A program made the translations under genes and the position numbers. The notes under the pieces are model-generated. The model had not been told where the DNA came from and ran no database searches. It saw only the letters and a program-made list of their open reading frames with translations. Below, piece by piece: positions 26,426-34,631 of a DNA stretch of 64,000 bases. The stretch covers positions 1 through 64,000 of the forward strand of contig NZ_JANTYU010000007.1 in the NCBI RefSeq assembly GCF_024806835.1. The letters run 5' to 3'. Every line of letters starts with the position of its first letter. Positions within the stretch are counted from its first letter, which is position 1. This DNA comes from Xanthomonas sp. 3793 (GTDB lineage Bacteria; Pseudomonadota; Gammaproteobacteria; Xanthomonadales; Xanthomonadaceae).

Positions 26426-27277
26426 TCAGCGAAACACCACCGTACGATGGCCGTTGAGCACGATGCGATGTTCGACATGGCGGCGTACCGCGCGCGCCAG
26501 CACCAGCGACTCGGTGTCGCTGCCCAGGCGCACCAGATCGCGCGGGGTCATGGCGTGGTCCACGCGGGCGACGTCCTGTTCGATGATCGGGCCTTCGTCC
26601 AGGTCTTCGGTGACGTAATGTGCGGTGGCGCCGATGATCTTGACGCCGCGCGCGTGCGCCTGGTGGTACGGCTGCGCACCCTTGAAGCTGGGCAGGAAGC
26701 TGTGATGGATATTGATCGCGCGCCCGGCCAGCGCGCGGCACAGGCCCGGCGAGAGAATCTGCATATAGCGCGCCAGCACCACCAGATCGATGTGCAGGTC
26801 CTCGACCAAGGCGAGCAGCTGCGCTTCCTGTTCGGCGCGCGTGTCTGCGCTCACCGGCAGATGATGGAAGTCGATGCCATAGGACGCGGCCAGCGGTGCG
26901 AAATCGGCGTGGTTGGAGACCACTGCGACGATATCCACCGGCAGTTGCCGGCTATGGGTGCGAAACAGCAGGTCGTTGAGACAGTGGCCCTGCTTGCTCA
27001 CCAGCACCAGCAGCCGCGCGCGGCGACGCGCGTCGTGCAACTGCCATTCCATCCGGAACGCGCCTGCCAACACCGAAAACTGCTGTTCCAGGCTGGCGAT
27101 ATCGGTTGACGGCGGTTTTTCGAAATGCACGCGCAGGAAGAAGCGGCCGCTTTCGTCGTCGCCGAATTGCTGGGCATCGAGGATGTTGCAATCAAGATCG
27201 AACAGCAGGCCGGTGACGCGGTACACGATACCGGTGCGGTCGGGGCAGGACAGCGTGAGAATGTAGTCGGAGCGCAT
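26426..27277 (-). CDS. purU: Formyltetrahydrofolate deformylase
   Basis: 283 residues from the ATG at 27277 (an ATG at 27295 is also in frame). N-terminal ACT domain (YILTLSCPDRTGIVYRVTGLLFD); catalytic formyltransferase-like domain with LVLVSKQGHCLNDLL, YMQILSP, INIHHSFLPSFKGAQPYHQA (Asn-x-His) and GATAHYVTEDLDEGPII carrying the catalytic Asp. It hydrolyses 10-formyl-THF to formate and THF, giving formate for PurT and balancing one-carbon pools. Length equals that of the family. It is monocistronic. Confidence 0.95.
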   Translation of the reverse strand: MRSDYILTLSCPDRTGIVYRVTGLLFDLDCNILDAQQFGDDESGRFFLRVHFEKPPSTDIASLEQQFSVLAGAFRMEWQLHDARRRARLLVLVSKQGHCLNDLLFRTHSRQLPVDIVAVVSNHADFAPLAASYGIDFHHLPVSADTRAEQEAQLLALVEDLHIDLVVLARYMQILSPGLCRALAGRAINIHHSFLPSFKGAQPYHQAHARGVKIIGATAHYVTEDLDEGPIIEQDVARVDHAMTPRDLVRLGSDTESLVLARAVRRHVEHRIVLNGHRTVVFR

Positions 27278-27494
27278 CGGCGCAATGATAGCCAATGCAT
27301 GGCAGCGCGGGCACAGTGCTTGCGTCGGTAACCGTTACATTGCGACGCCGCGCAACTGACACGGCCGCCGCACCGCAGAGAAGCGCGACGGCACGTTACC
27401 CGCCGTGCTGCGGATCAGCCGATCAGCGCATGGCGGGCGTTGCGCTGGTGGCGTGCGTGGCCAAAGGCGATACGCATGCCACTGCCAATAAGGA

Positions 27495-27887
27495 TCAACG
27501 CGGCGGCAGGCGCAGCATCAGCCGGCGATTGATCTCGTCCAGTTGCGCCATTGAGGTCTCCACCGAGGTCTCCATCGCTTCCTGGGTGGTGATGTGCGCA
27601 CGCAGATGTGCGGGGTCGGAGAGTTCGCCACGTACCAGAAATACGTTCTCGCCTACTTCGCCGAGGTGGCGGCTGAGCACCACGTAATCCACCTGATCAA
27701 AGCCGTGCTGCTTGGCCAGCGGCAGCAAGCGCGCGGCCATGCGTACGCTGGCCTCGTCGGTGGGCTTGTCCAACTCGGCGTCGAGCACGCCCACCGCTTC
27801 GCGGATCTGCGCAAACAGATAGTGATCCGGATGCTCGGGATGGTCCGGACCCACCGGGCCCTGGTCGACAACCGGTTCGGCGGTCAT
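27495..27887 (-). CDS. Orphan XVIPCD-type protein (T4SS effector-targeting domain)
   Basis: 130 residues, almost entirely one domain: PEHPDHYLFAQIREAVGVLD, SVRMAARLLPLAKQHGF, QVDYVVLSRHL, ENVFLVRGELSDPAHLRAHI and TQEAMETSVETSMAQL. This is the order and spacing of the XVIPCD, the C-terminal signal by which xanthomonad effectors are recruited to the VirD4 protein of their bacteria-killing type IV secretion system. Usual effectors carry an enzymatic domain before it and a Gln-rich tail after it; both are absent. The start overlaps the stop of a 25-codon leader as ATGA. It could be a trimmed effector, a decoy or an adaptor; no toxin or immunity gene is adjacent. Confidence 0.75.
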   Translation of the reverse strand: MTAEPVVDQGPVGPDHPEHPDHYLFAQIREAVGVLDAELDKPTDEASVRMAARLLPLAKQHGFDQVDYVVLSRHLGEVGENVFLVRGELSDPAHLRAHITTQEAMETSVETSMAQLDEINRRLMLRLPPR

Positions 27888-27961
27888 CGTGCGCCACCGG
27901 CGCAGGTCGGTGCGCGTGGTGCGCGCTCGGTCGAACCGAGCGTGATATGCAGGTGTCGCAT
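27884..27961 (-). CDS. 25-codon leader reading frame upstream of the XVIPCD gene
   Basis: On the minus strand AGGGAGGA (27966-27973) lies four bases before an ATG at 27961 that opens a short Arg/Ala/Thr-rich frame ending in a TGA fused to the ATG of the XVIPCD gene (ATGA). It has a better ribosome-binding site than the downstream gene, so it probably drives translation by coupling. Alternatively the two frames are one gene broken by a frameshift; the leader does not resemble any effector domain. Confidence 0.45.
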   Translation of the reverse strand: MRHLHITLGSTERAPRAPTCAGGAR

Positions 27962-28085
27962 CGCATCCTCCCTGGAGCGGCGGCTATAACGAGCCGGCAT
28001 TTTAGAAGGTCCGCTGCATGTTCGGGTGAGCAAGAGGCATCGCAGGTCGCTTTCGAGTAAGGCGCGCGACACTCTTGCATCGCGA

Positions 28086-28961
28086 TCAGGCCTGTCCCGC
28101 CCGCCGCGCCGACACCTCTGCCAGCACGGCCCAGTCGGCGTTGCCGTCGCCGTGCGCGATGGCCTGGTCCAGGCTGGCGCGCAACAGTTCGCCCAACGGC
28201 ATCGGCACCTGCTTGTCGGCGCCGGCCTGGATGGCCAGGTCCACATCCTTGCGCCCCAGCGTGGCGGTGAAGCCGGCCGGTGTGTACTGGCGCTGCATGA
28301 TGAGCTTGCCGTAGCCCTGGTACGCAGGTGCGGCGAACAAGGTGGTGGTGAGCATCCCCAGGAACTGGGTGGCGTCCACGCCATGCCCGCGCGCCAGTGC
28401 GCTGGCCTCGGCCATGGCGCCGATGGCGCTGGCCAGGCAGAAATTGGCCGCCAGTTTCACCGCGTTGGCCTGCTCCGGGGCATCGCCGATGTGCCAGGTC
28501 TTTTGCCCCAGCACATCCAACATCGGCTGCACCCGCGCCAGCGCCGCAGCATCGCCGGCAGCCAGGATGTTGAGCTTGCCGGCCTCGGCCACGTCGACGC
28601 GGCCAAGCACCGGCGCGGCGACGTAGGCGATGCCGCGCTCGGCATGCAGTGCGGTCAACTCGTGCGCCAGCGCCACCGAGATGGTGGCCATGTTGACGTG
28701 CACGCTGCCGGCCGGCAATGCGTCCAGCACGCCGCCGTCCAGCACGGTCTGACGGACCGCGGCATCGTCGGCCAGCATCGAGAACAACAGCGGGCCGCAC
28801 GCCGCCCCCACCGGCGCATCCACCACCGTCGCCCCGGCATCGCGCAGGCTGCGCGCGCGTTCTGGCGAACGGTTCCAGACACTTATCTCGAAGCCGCCGC
28901 GCAGCAGGTTGTGCGCCATCGGCAGGCCCATCGTGCCCAGTCCCAGAAATCCTATCGGCAT
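28086..28961 (-). CDS. Beta-hydroxyacid dehydrogenase family NAD(P)-dependent oxidoreductase
   Basis: 291 residues. Rossmann start MPIGFLGLGTMGLPMAHNLLRGGFEISVWNRSPER, substrate loop VNMATIS, APVLGRVDVAEAGKLNILAAG and catalytic Lys in NAVKLAANF, then DVDLAIQAGADKQVPMP. The NRSPER after the second strand favours NADP. This is the 3-hydroxyisobutyrate/tartronate-semialdehyde/GLYR family; a short Arg in place of Asp after strand two fits GLYR or beta-hydroxyacid reductases. No pathway partner is adjacent other than the flavin oxidoreductase upstream, 39 bases away. Confidence 0.85.
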   Translation of the reverse strand: MPIGFLGLGTMGLPMAHNLLRGGFEISVWNRSPERARSLRDAGATVVDAPVGAACGPLLFSMLADDAAVRQTVLDGGVLDALPAGSVHVNMATISVALAHELTALHAERGIAYVAAPVLGRVDVAEAGKLNILAAGDAAALARVQPMLDVLGQKTWHIGDAPEQANAVKLAANFCLASAIGAMAEASALARGHGVDATQFLGMLTTTLFAAPAYQGYGKLIMQRQYTPAGFTATLGRKDVDLAIQAGADKQVPMPLGELLRASLDQAIAHGDGNADWAVLAEVSARRAGQA

Positions 28962-29000
28962 GCGTGTGCGTCCTCTTCGGTATGACGTCGGTGGCGTGCG

Positions 29001-30131
29001 TCAGCTGGCGAACACGCCGCGTGCATCGCGCGGCTCGCAACGCAGATACTGCGGGGCTGGCGTGACCGATGCACCCAGCGCGGCGGCGGCATGCCACGGC
29101 CAGCGCGGGTCGTACAGGATGCCGCGTGCCAGCGCGATTGCATCGACCTGGCCGTCCTGCAGGATCGCCTCGGCCTGCGCCGGCTCGGTGATCAGGCCCA
29201 CGCCGATCACCGGCGTGGCGACCTGCGCACGAATCGCCTGCGCAAACGGGATCTGATAGCCGGCCTGCACCGGAATCTGCTGGCGCGGATCCAGTCCGCC
29301 GCTGGAGACATGGATGTAATGCGCGCCGCGCGCATCCAGCGCCTTGGACAAGGCGATGCTCTGCTCCAGATCCCAGCCGCCCTCCACCCAGTCGGTGGCC
29401 GAGATGCGCACGCCGACCGCGATGCGCCCGGACACCGCCGCACGCACCTCATCGAAGATGCGCAACGTCAAGCGCATGCGGTTTTCCAGCGAACCGCCAT
29501 AGGCATCGTTGCGCTGATTGCTCAGCGGCGACAGGAACTGATGCATCAGATACCCGTGTGCGGCATGCAGCTCGATCAGATCCAGACCCAGACGTTCGGC
29601 GCGCGTTGCCGCAGTGACGAACGCGGCAACCACCGTATCGATCCCGGCCTCATCCAGCGCCTGCGGTACGGGCTTGCCCGGCTGGAACGGCTGCGCCGAG
29701 GCAGACACGGTCTGCCAGCCATGCGCGTGATCGGGGGCGATGGCCTGCCCGCCCTTCCACGGCACATCGGTCGACGCCTTGCGGCCGGCATGCGCGAGCT
29801 GGATGCCCACCGGCATCGGCGACCAGCGCCGCACCGACTGCAGCACCTCATCCAGCGCCCGCTCGGTGGCGTCGTCGTACAAGCCCAGATCGGCGTAGCT
29901 GATGCGCCCTTCCGGCAGCACCGCGGCGGCCTCCAGGATCAACAGGCCCGCGCCCGATTGCGACAGCGTGCCCAGATGGATGCGATGCCAATCGCTGGCG
30001 CGGCCGTCCTGTGCGGAGTACTGACACATCGGCGCGATCACGATGCGGTTGGCGAGCGCGAGCGGGCCGAAGGCGATGGGGGTGAACAACTGGCTCAAGG
30101 CAACATCCAGGCGCGAGGTGGGGGTGCCCAT
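29001..30131 (-). CDS. Old-yellow-enzyme family NADH:flavin oxidoreductase (YqjM-like)
   Basis: 376 residues; start at 30131 gives the typical LSQLFTPIAFGPLALANRIVIAPMCQYSAQDGRASDWHRIHLG, with the YqjM-type Cys near residue 35. Active-site LIELHAAHGYLMHQFLSPLSNQRNDAYGGSLENR contains the substrate His pair and the FMN site, followed by VGVRISATDWVEGG and IGVGLI. It reduces activated alkenes with NADPH and FMN. It precedes the beta-hydroxyacid dehydrogenase on the same strand, and a sirtuin gene lies 48 bases upstream, so a three-gene unit is possible. Confidence 0.9.
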   Translation of the reverse strand: MGTPTSRLDVALSQLFTPIAFGPLALANRIVIAPMCQYSAQDGRASDWHRIHLGTLSQSGAGLLILEAAAVLPEGRISYADLGLYDDATERALDEVLQSVRRWSPMPVGIQLAHAGRKASTDVPWKGGQAIAPDHAHGWQTVSASAQPFQPGKPVPQALDEAGIDTVVAAFVTAATRAERLGLDLIELHAAHGYLMHQFLSPLSNQRNDAYGGSLENRMRLTLRIFDEVRAAVSGRIAVGVRISATDWVEGGWDLEQSIALSKALDARGAHYIHVSSGGLDPRQQIPVQAGYQIPFAQAIRAQVATPVIGVGLITEPAQAEAILQDGQVDAIALARGILYDPRWPWHAAAALGASVTPAPQYLRCEPRDARGVFAS

Positions 30132-30179
30132 TGCACTGCGCCGCGCGCCGCCGCACAACCGCTGCGATGGATCACTGCG

Positions 30180-31061
30180 TCATGCAGAGCGCGCACTGTC
30201 GTACCTGGCCGGCACACTCTGCGGCGGGTCAGGCGGCTGCCGCAGAAAGGCCAGCGCCTGCGCGCACGACTGCTCCACCTTCAGGCTGAGCAAGTCGTCG
30301 GCGCGGGTACGCCCGAAATTGAGCGCGGCGATCGGCAGGCCGTTGCGCGCGGCAGTCTGCACGAAGCGAAAGCCCGAATACACCATCAACGACGAACCCA
30401 CCACCAGCACCGCATCGGCGGCCTGCAAGTGCGCGAAGGCACGCTCCACACGCTCGCGCGGCACGTTCTCGCCGAAGAACACCACGTCCGGCTTGAGCAC
30501 GCCGCCACATGCCGGGCACGGCGGCACCACGAAGGTCTCGAAGGCGACGTCGTCCAGATCCGCATCGCCGTCGGGCGCCTGCGCCGCGTCCAGCGCGACC
30601 CAGCCGGGGTTGTCTCGCTCCAGCAGCAGCTGAAACTCGGTCCGCGGCATGCGCTGCTCGCAGCCCATGCAACGCACCACATCGAGCCGGCCGTGCAGGT
30701 CGATCACCGCCTGACTGCCGGCCGCCTGATGCAGGCGATCGACGTTTTGGGTCAGCAGCAGTTCCAGCTGGCCGCGCGCTTCAAGCGCGGCCAGTGCGTG
30801 GTGGGTGGCATTGGGCTGCGCCAGCCCGAAACGCGGCCAGCCGACCAGGCTGCGCGCCCAATAGCGCTGGCGCGTGGACAGCTCGCCCATGAACGCCTGG
30901 AACGTCACCGGTTGCGGACGCTTCCAGCCGCCTTGCAGATCGCGGTAATCGGGAATGCCCGAGTCGGTGCTGCAACCGGCGCCGGAGAGCACGAACAGGC
31001 GCTGGTGGCGCTCGATGAAGTCCTGCAGCGCGCGGTGGTCTTGGGTAGGGACAGCGGTCAT
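30180..31061 (-). CDS. cobB: Sir2-type NAD-dependent protein deacylase (class II/SIRT4-like)
   Basis: 293 residues. LFVLSGAGCSTDSGIPDYRDLQG is the NAD-binding GAG...GIPDxR motif, LLLTQNVDRLHQAAGSQAVIDLHG contains the catalytic His, and the zinc site is CMGC and CPACGG with a long insert. VVFFGENVPRERVE and VVGSSLMVYSGFRF complete the site. GAGCSTDSGIPDYR and the long zinc insert resemble class II sirtuins more than E. coli CobB, so the acyl group removed may not be acetyl; the symbol is used broadly. Confidence 0.85.
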   Translation of the reverse strand: MTAVPTQDHRALQDFIERHQRLFVLSGAGCSTDSGIPDYRDLQGGWKRPQPVTFQAFMGELSTRQRYWARSLVGWPRFGLAQPNATHHALAALEARGQLELLLTQNVDRLHQAAGSQAVIDLHGRLDVVRCMGCEQRMPRTEFQLLLERDNPGWVALDAAQAPDGDADLDDVAFETFVVPPCPACGGVLKPDVVFFGENVPRERVERAFAHLQAADAVLVVGSSLMVYSGFRFVQTAARNGLPIAALNFGRTRADDLLSLKVEQSCAQALAFLRQPPDPPQSVPARYDSARSA

Positions 31062-31332
31062 CTGGCCATTCCGGAAGCGATGGGATCACGTTGCGCCAAC
31101 GGCAAGCGGTTCGCCCGCTGCGGCGCGGCGTCGACGGCCGTCACCGTGCGACTTGCGCGAAGTGCGTCGAACTGTCGCATGGAGCAGGGTGGTCGCAGCG
31201 TGCGGATCAAACCGTTGTACGCACCACGCGCCGGACTGGATGCATCCGTGAAGACGATACAGCATCGGGCCGCGTCCACGCAGTTGGTTCAGCCGTCCTG
31301 TTGCTGCAGGCCAGGGACGCGGTCACTGTCGC

Positions 31333-32259
31333 TCAGCGTGCAACCTGTGCCTGATCGACAAACTGCACCAGGTCCCGATTGAAACGCACGCTGTCCTCCA
31401 GGAATGGCGCGTGGCCTGCATCCGGGTAGAGACGCGTCTGCGCACGCGGCTGCAATTGCCGTGCACGCGCCAGCGTCGGCTCGGCAGTCACCAGCGCATC
31501 GCGCGCGCCATACACCAGCAACACCGGCAGGCGCGTGCGCTGCAGGCCGGCGACATCGATCGACATGCCTTGCACGGCACGCTGCATGTCCCAGGAGGCC
31601 AGTGATGCGTTGGCCAGCAATGTCTCGAAGACCGGCACAGACGGTTGGGTGGCGAAGCACAGCCGCAGGAAGTCGTGCACCGCCTGCAGATGCGTGCGCA
31701 AGTCGTCGGAGACCAGATCGCGATAGATCGCCGGATGCGAGCCCAGCTGTTCCGCGCGGAATTCGATCACGCCGTCGACATACACCACCCCGCCAAGCCC
31801 TTCATCGCCGTAACGTGCGAGGTAGTTCGTGACGACGGCGGCGCCCAGCGACCAACCGACCAGCACCGCGTCTGGCGTCTTTGCCGCTTTCAGCACGGCG
31901 TCAAGATCGTCGGCCCAGCGCATGCCGTCCCGATAGGCCGACGCTGCAGTCGGCTTGCCGGACAAGCCGTGCCCACGCAGATCGTAGGTGATCAATCGAT
32001 AGCCTTGCAGGCGCGCATCGGCCAGCTGCGCGTCCCAATTGATGCGGCTACCGAGCAGGCCGTGCACGAACACGATCGCCGGAGCATCGCTGGCGCCGTG
32101 CTCCTGCACGGCCAGGGTGACGCCATCGGGCGCGGTCACGGCGTAACTGCGCGAAGCAGGGGTGACCGCCGCGGCCAGCGTTGAAGAAAACAGCAACAGG
32201 CAAGCCAGCGCGTAGCGCAGCGGCAGCATGCCGATGACCGGGAAGAAGCGAACAGGCAT
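31333..32259 (-). CDS. Exported alpha/beta hydrolase
   Basis: 308 residues; ATG at 32259 has GGAG eight bases upstream. N-terminal signal peptide (LACLLLFSSTLAAAVTP). Fold: IVFVHGLLGSRINWDAQL (oxyanion), ITYDLRGHGLSGKP, VLVGWSLGAAV with the nucleophile Ser, VYGARDALV with Asp, and PDAGHAPFLED with His. Substrate unknown; lactonase, esterase or C-C hydrolase are possible. A MerR-type regulator is divergent, with a dyad placed between likely -35 and -10 elements of this gene. Confidence 0.85.
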   Translation of the reverse strand: MPVRFFPVIGMLPLRYALACLLLFSSTLAAAVTPASRSYAVTAPDGVTLAVQEHGASDAPAIVFVHGLLGSRINWDAQLADARLQGYRLITYDLRGHGLSGKPTAASAYRDGMRWADDLDAVLKAAKTPDAVLVGWSLGAAVVTNYLARYGDEGLGGVVYVDGVIEFRAEQLGSHPAIYRDLVSDDLRTHLQAVHDFLRLCFATQPSVPVFETLLANASLASWDMQRAVQGMSIDVAGLQRTRLPVLLVYGARDALVTAEPTLARARQLQPRAQTRLYPDAGHAPFLEDSVRFNRDLVQFVDQAQVAR

Positions 32260-32299
32260 CGAGTGAGCTCCAGGCAATGAGAGCGTCCATCCTCCAGCC

Positions 32300-32319
32300 T
32301 GACACCAATGTGAGGGTCA
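32300..32319. promoter_or_regulatory. MerR-type operator dyad between hydrolase and merR genes
   Basis: TGACACC-AATGTG-AGGGTCA, an imperfect inverted repeat. On the minus strand it begins inside TTGACC, a good -35 for the hydrolase gene. Overlap of a dyad with the promoter spacer is the hallmark of MerR-family control. Confidence 0.5.
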
Positions 32320-32347
32320 AGCAGTGCTTGCAACGTATGCTTGGCGC

Positions 32348-32776
32348 ATGGCAACGCCTCCCGAACCCTCGCTGCGCATTGGCGCACTGGCTCTGCAGAC
32401 CGGCGCCAGCGTGCGTTCGATCCGTCACTACGACGCGCGCGGCCTGCTGACGTCCGCGCGCAGCGCCAATGGCTACCGGGTGTTTCCCGCTGCCTGCGTT
32501 GCACAGGTGCGGCAGATCCAGCGGCTGATCGCCACTGGCTTCAGCCTGGACGACATTCTCCGGTTTCCCGATTGCATGCGCCTAGTGGAAGGCGCGCAGA
32601 TGTGCCCGGAAACCGCACATGCGCATCGCGCGCGTCTGCAGCAGATCGAGCGCCAGCTGGCCGATCTGGAACGGCGGCGTGGGCGCCTGCTGGAAACCCT
32701 GGCACAGGGTGCGGCCGATGCGGTCGCCGCGCCGCCTTCTGCAGCGCAGACGGCGCGCAGCAAGCGGGCACGCTAG
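32348..32776 (+). CDS. MerR family transcriptional regulator
   Basis: 142 residues. LRIGALALQTGASVRSIRHYDARGLLTSARSANGYRVFP is the MerR winged-helix start (G-x-x-x-x-x-T-G-x-x-x-x-x-x-R-x-Y-x-x-x-G-L-L), followed by a dimerisation coiled coil with HRARLQQIERQLADLERRRGRLLETL. There is a cysteine pair DCMRLVEGAQMC between wing and coil. Divergent from the exported hydrolase, its probable target. Ligand unknown. Confidence 0.9.
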   Translation: MATPPEPSLRIGALALQTGASVRSIRHYDARGLLTSARSANGYRVFPAACVAQVRQIQRLIATGFSLDDILRFPDCMRLVEGAQMCPETAHAHRARLQQIERQLADLERRRGRLLETLAQGAADAVAAPPSAAQTARSKRAR

Positions 32777-32877
32777 ATCGGAAGGGTGAGCGACAGCCAT
32801 CGCTTCAAGGTTGCTTGCATCGCGCCACCTGCCACCTGCCACCTCGCACAGCGCACACACGGCACAGCAATCGGCCG

Positions 32878-33258
32878 CTACAGCAGGTTGCTGACCTCGA
32901 TCAGGTTGCCGTCCGGATCGCGGAAATAGACCGACAACAACGCGCCGGTTGCGCCGGTACGCTGGATCGGCCCCTGCTCGATGGCGACACCGGCAGCGGC
33001 GATGTGGTCCTGCGCCTGCTGCAGTGGGGTTGTGGTGATCAGGCACAGGTCTGCCGATCCGGGCGTCGGCAACCGCGCCTTGGGTTCGAACTCGCGCCCG
33101 GCGGCGTGCAAGTTGATCTTCTGTTGCCCGAAGGCCAGCGCACGTCGCCCTTCACCAAAACTCACCACCTGCATGCCGAGCACGCGCGCATAAAAATCGC
33201 AGGTGGCTTGCACGTCGGCAACGGTGAGCACCAGATGGTCGAGCCGCTCGATCTGCAT
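32878..33258 (-). CDS. VOC family protein (glyoxalase-like)
   Basis: 126 residues starting MQIERLDHLVLTVADVQATCDFYARVLGMQVVSFGEGRRALAFGQQKINLH, with metal ligands His8, His50-type and a late Glu in DPDGNLIEVSNL. FGxQKINLH and PGSADLCLIT are typical of the single-domain VOC group annotated as virulence or biphenyl-dioxygenase-like proteins. The substrate is not known. Its ATG lies just downstream of the MFS exporter stop (one base), so it is likely cotranscribed and may act on the same compound. Confidence 0.85.
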   Translation of the reverse strand: MQIERLDHLVLTVADVQATCDFYARVLGMQVVSFGEGRRALAFGQQKINLHAAGREFEPKARLPTPGSADLCLITTTPLQQAQDHIAAAGVAIEQGPIQRTGATGALLSVYFRDPDGNLIEVSNLL

Positions 33259-33259
33259 G

Positions 33260-34534
33260 TCATTCGCCACGCGCAGGATGCGGCGCAAACCGGCCATACG
33301 GGCGTGCATCATCGGCGCGTTGGCGCAACACATGCGCGGCGGCAAACGCCAGCACCAGCAGGGTCAGGCACATGCCGACCAGCCCGGCCCAACCGCCGTG
33401 TTGCCAGAACCAGCCGCCGAGCGCACCGATCACGCTGGAGCCGGCGTAATAGGCCAGCAGATACAGCGAGGCGGCATGACTGCGGTGCGCGCCGCCGAGC
33501 CGGCTCACCCAGGCGCTGGCCGCCGAATGCGCGATGAAAAAGCCGATCGTCAGCAACACGATGCCGCCCACCACCAGCGCCAGCGCATGCGCCAGCGTCA
33601 ATGCCACGCCGAGCACGCACAGCACGATGCCGGCACTGACCACCGGCCCACGGCCGAAGCGATCCGACGCGGCCCCAGCCACCGATGAGCTGACGATGCC
33701 GAACACATAGGCGCTGAAGATCATGCCGATCTGGCTCTGGCTCAGGCCAAATTCCGGCCCGCCCAAGCGAAACCCGGCGTAGTTGTAGAGGCTGACGAAC
33801 ACGCCCATCAACAGAAACGGCAACGCAAACAACCACGGCAGGTTGCGATCGCGCAGATGCCCCGCCCAGGCACGCAGATGGAACCGCAGGTTGACCCCAT
33901 GCCGGCGCACGAAATGGCGCGACGGCGGCAGCAGCCACACGAATGCGAAGGCACACAGCAGGTCGAATCCGCTCAAGAGCGCCAGTGCGGTGCGCCAATC
34001 GGTGTGGTCGGTCAGCACGCTCATCATGATGCGCCCGGTCATGCCGCCGAATGCATTGCCGGCCACGTACAGGCCGGTGGCCGCGCCAAGTTTGTTGGCC
34101 GGCAGTTCTTCGCCCAGGTACACCATCGCCACCGCGGGCACGCCGCCCAACGCGATACCGGACAGGGTACGCACCACCACCAGCGCGCCCCAGTGCGGCA
34201 GGAACGCCGAGACCAGGTTGAGCACCGCAGCCAGCGCGATGGAGGCGAACATCAAGCCGCGCCGCCCCAGGTTTTCCGAGACCGCACCGGCGCAGAAGAT
34301 CGCCACTGCCAGCCCGCCGGTGGCCAGCGATAGCGGCAACGAGGCGACCGCCGCATCTACGCCGAAGACCCGCGCGAACTCGGGCAACACCGGCTGCACG
34401 CTGTACAGCAGCGAGAAGGTGGCAAAGCCGGCCAGGAACAAGGCCAGCCGGATGCGGCCGGTGGCGGGCGCAGCGGTCTCGGGAACGGCGGCAGTGGCCG
34501 GCGGGGCGCTGAAGCGAGAGTCGGAAGCAGGCAC
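33260..34534 (-). CDS. MFS transporter (YnfM-like)
   Basis: About 424 residues if GTG 34534 is used. ATGs at 34615 and 34633 would lengthen it but overlap the divergent LysR start and its presumed operator, and the extra residues do not resemble protein. Twelve hydrophobic segments are visible; motif A is AGAVSENLGRRGLMFASI, then GIALGGVPAVAMVYLGEEL and AASDRFGRGPVVSAG in the second half. This is the YnfM group of drug-type exporters. It is divergent from a LysR regulator and followed at one base by a VOC protein, a common resistance-type layout. Confidence 0.85.
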   Translation of the reverse strand: MPASDSRFSAPPATAAVPETAAPATGRIRLALFLAGFATFSLLYSVQPVLPEFARVFGVDAAVASLPLSLATGGLAVAIFCAGAVSENLGRRGLMFASIALAAVLNLVSAFLPHWGALVVVRTLSGIALGGVPAVAMVYLGEELPANKLGAATGLYVAGNAFGGMTGRIMMSVLTDHTDWRTALALLSGFDLLCAFAFVWLLPPSRHFVRRHGVNLRFHLRAWAGHLRDRNLPWLFALPFLLMGVFVSLYNYAGFRLGGPEFGLSQSQIGMIFSAYVFGIVSSSVAGAASDRFGRGPVVSAGIVLCVLGVALTLAHALALVVGGIVLLTIGFFIAHSAASAWVSRLGGAHRSHAASLYLLAYYAGSSVIGALGGWFWQHGGWAGLVGMCLTLLVLAFAAAHVLRQRADDARPYGRFAPHPARGE

Positions 34535-34631
34535 GGGTATCTGGATGAGACCGGGGACAGGAAGTATTCGCCTGCCACCACCCCCTGTCCAATATATGAT
34601 GCTGGCAGTTTCCATATGCAGAACAGATACC
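34535..34631. promoter_or_regulatory. Divergent MFS/LysR promoter region
   Basis: Contains TATGATGCTGGCAGTTTCCATATGC, with TATG and CATA arms, immediately before the LysR start. This is the expected place of the LysR recognition site. The pairing is short, so the assignment is tentative. Confidence 0.35.
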
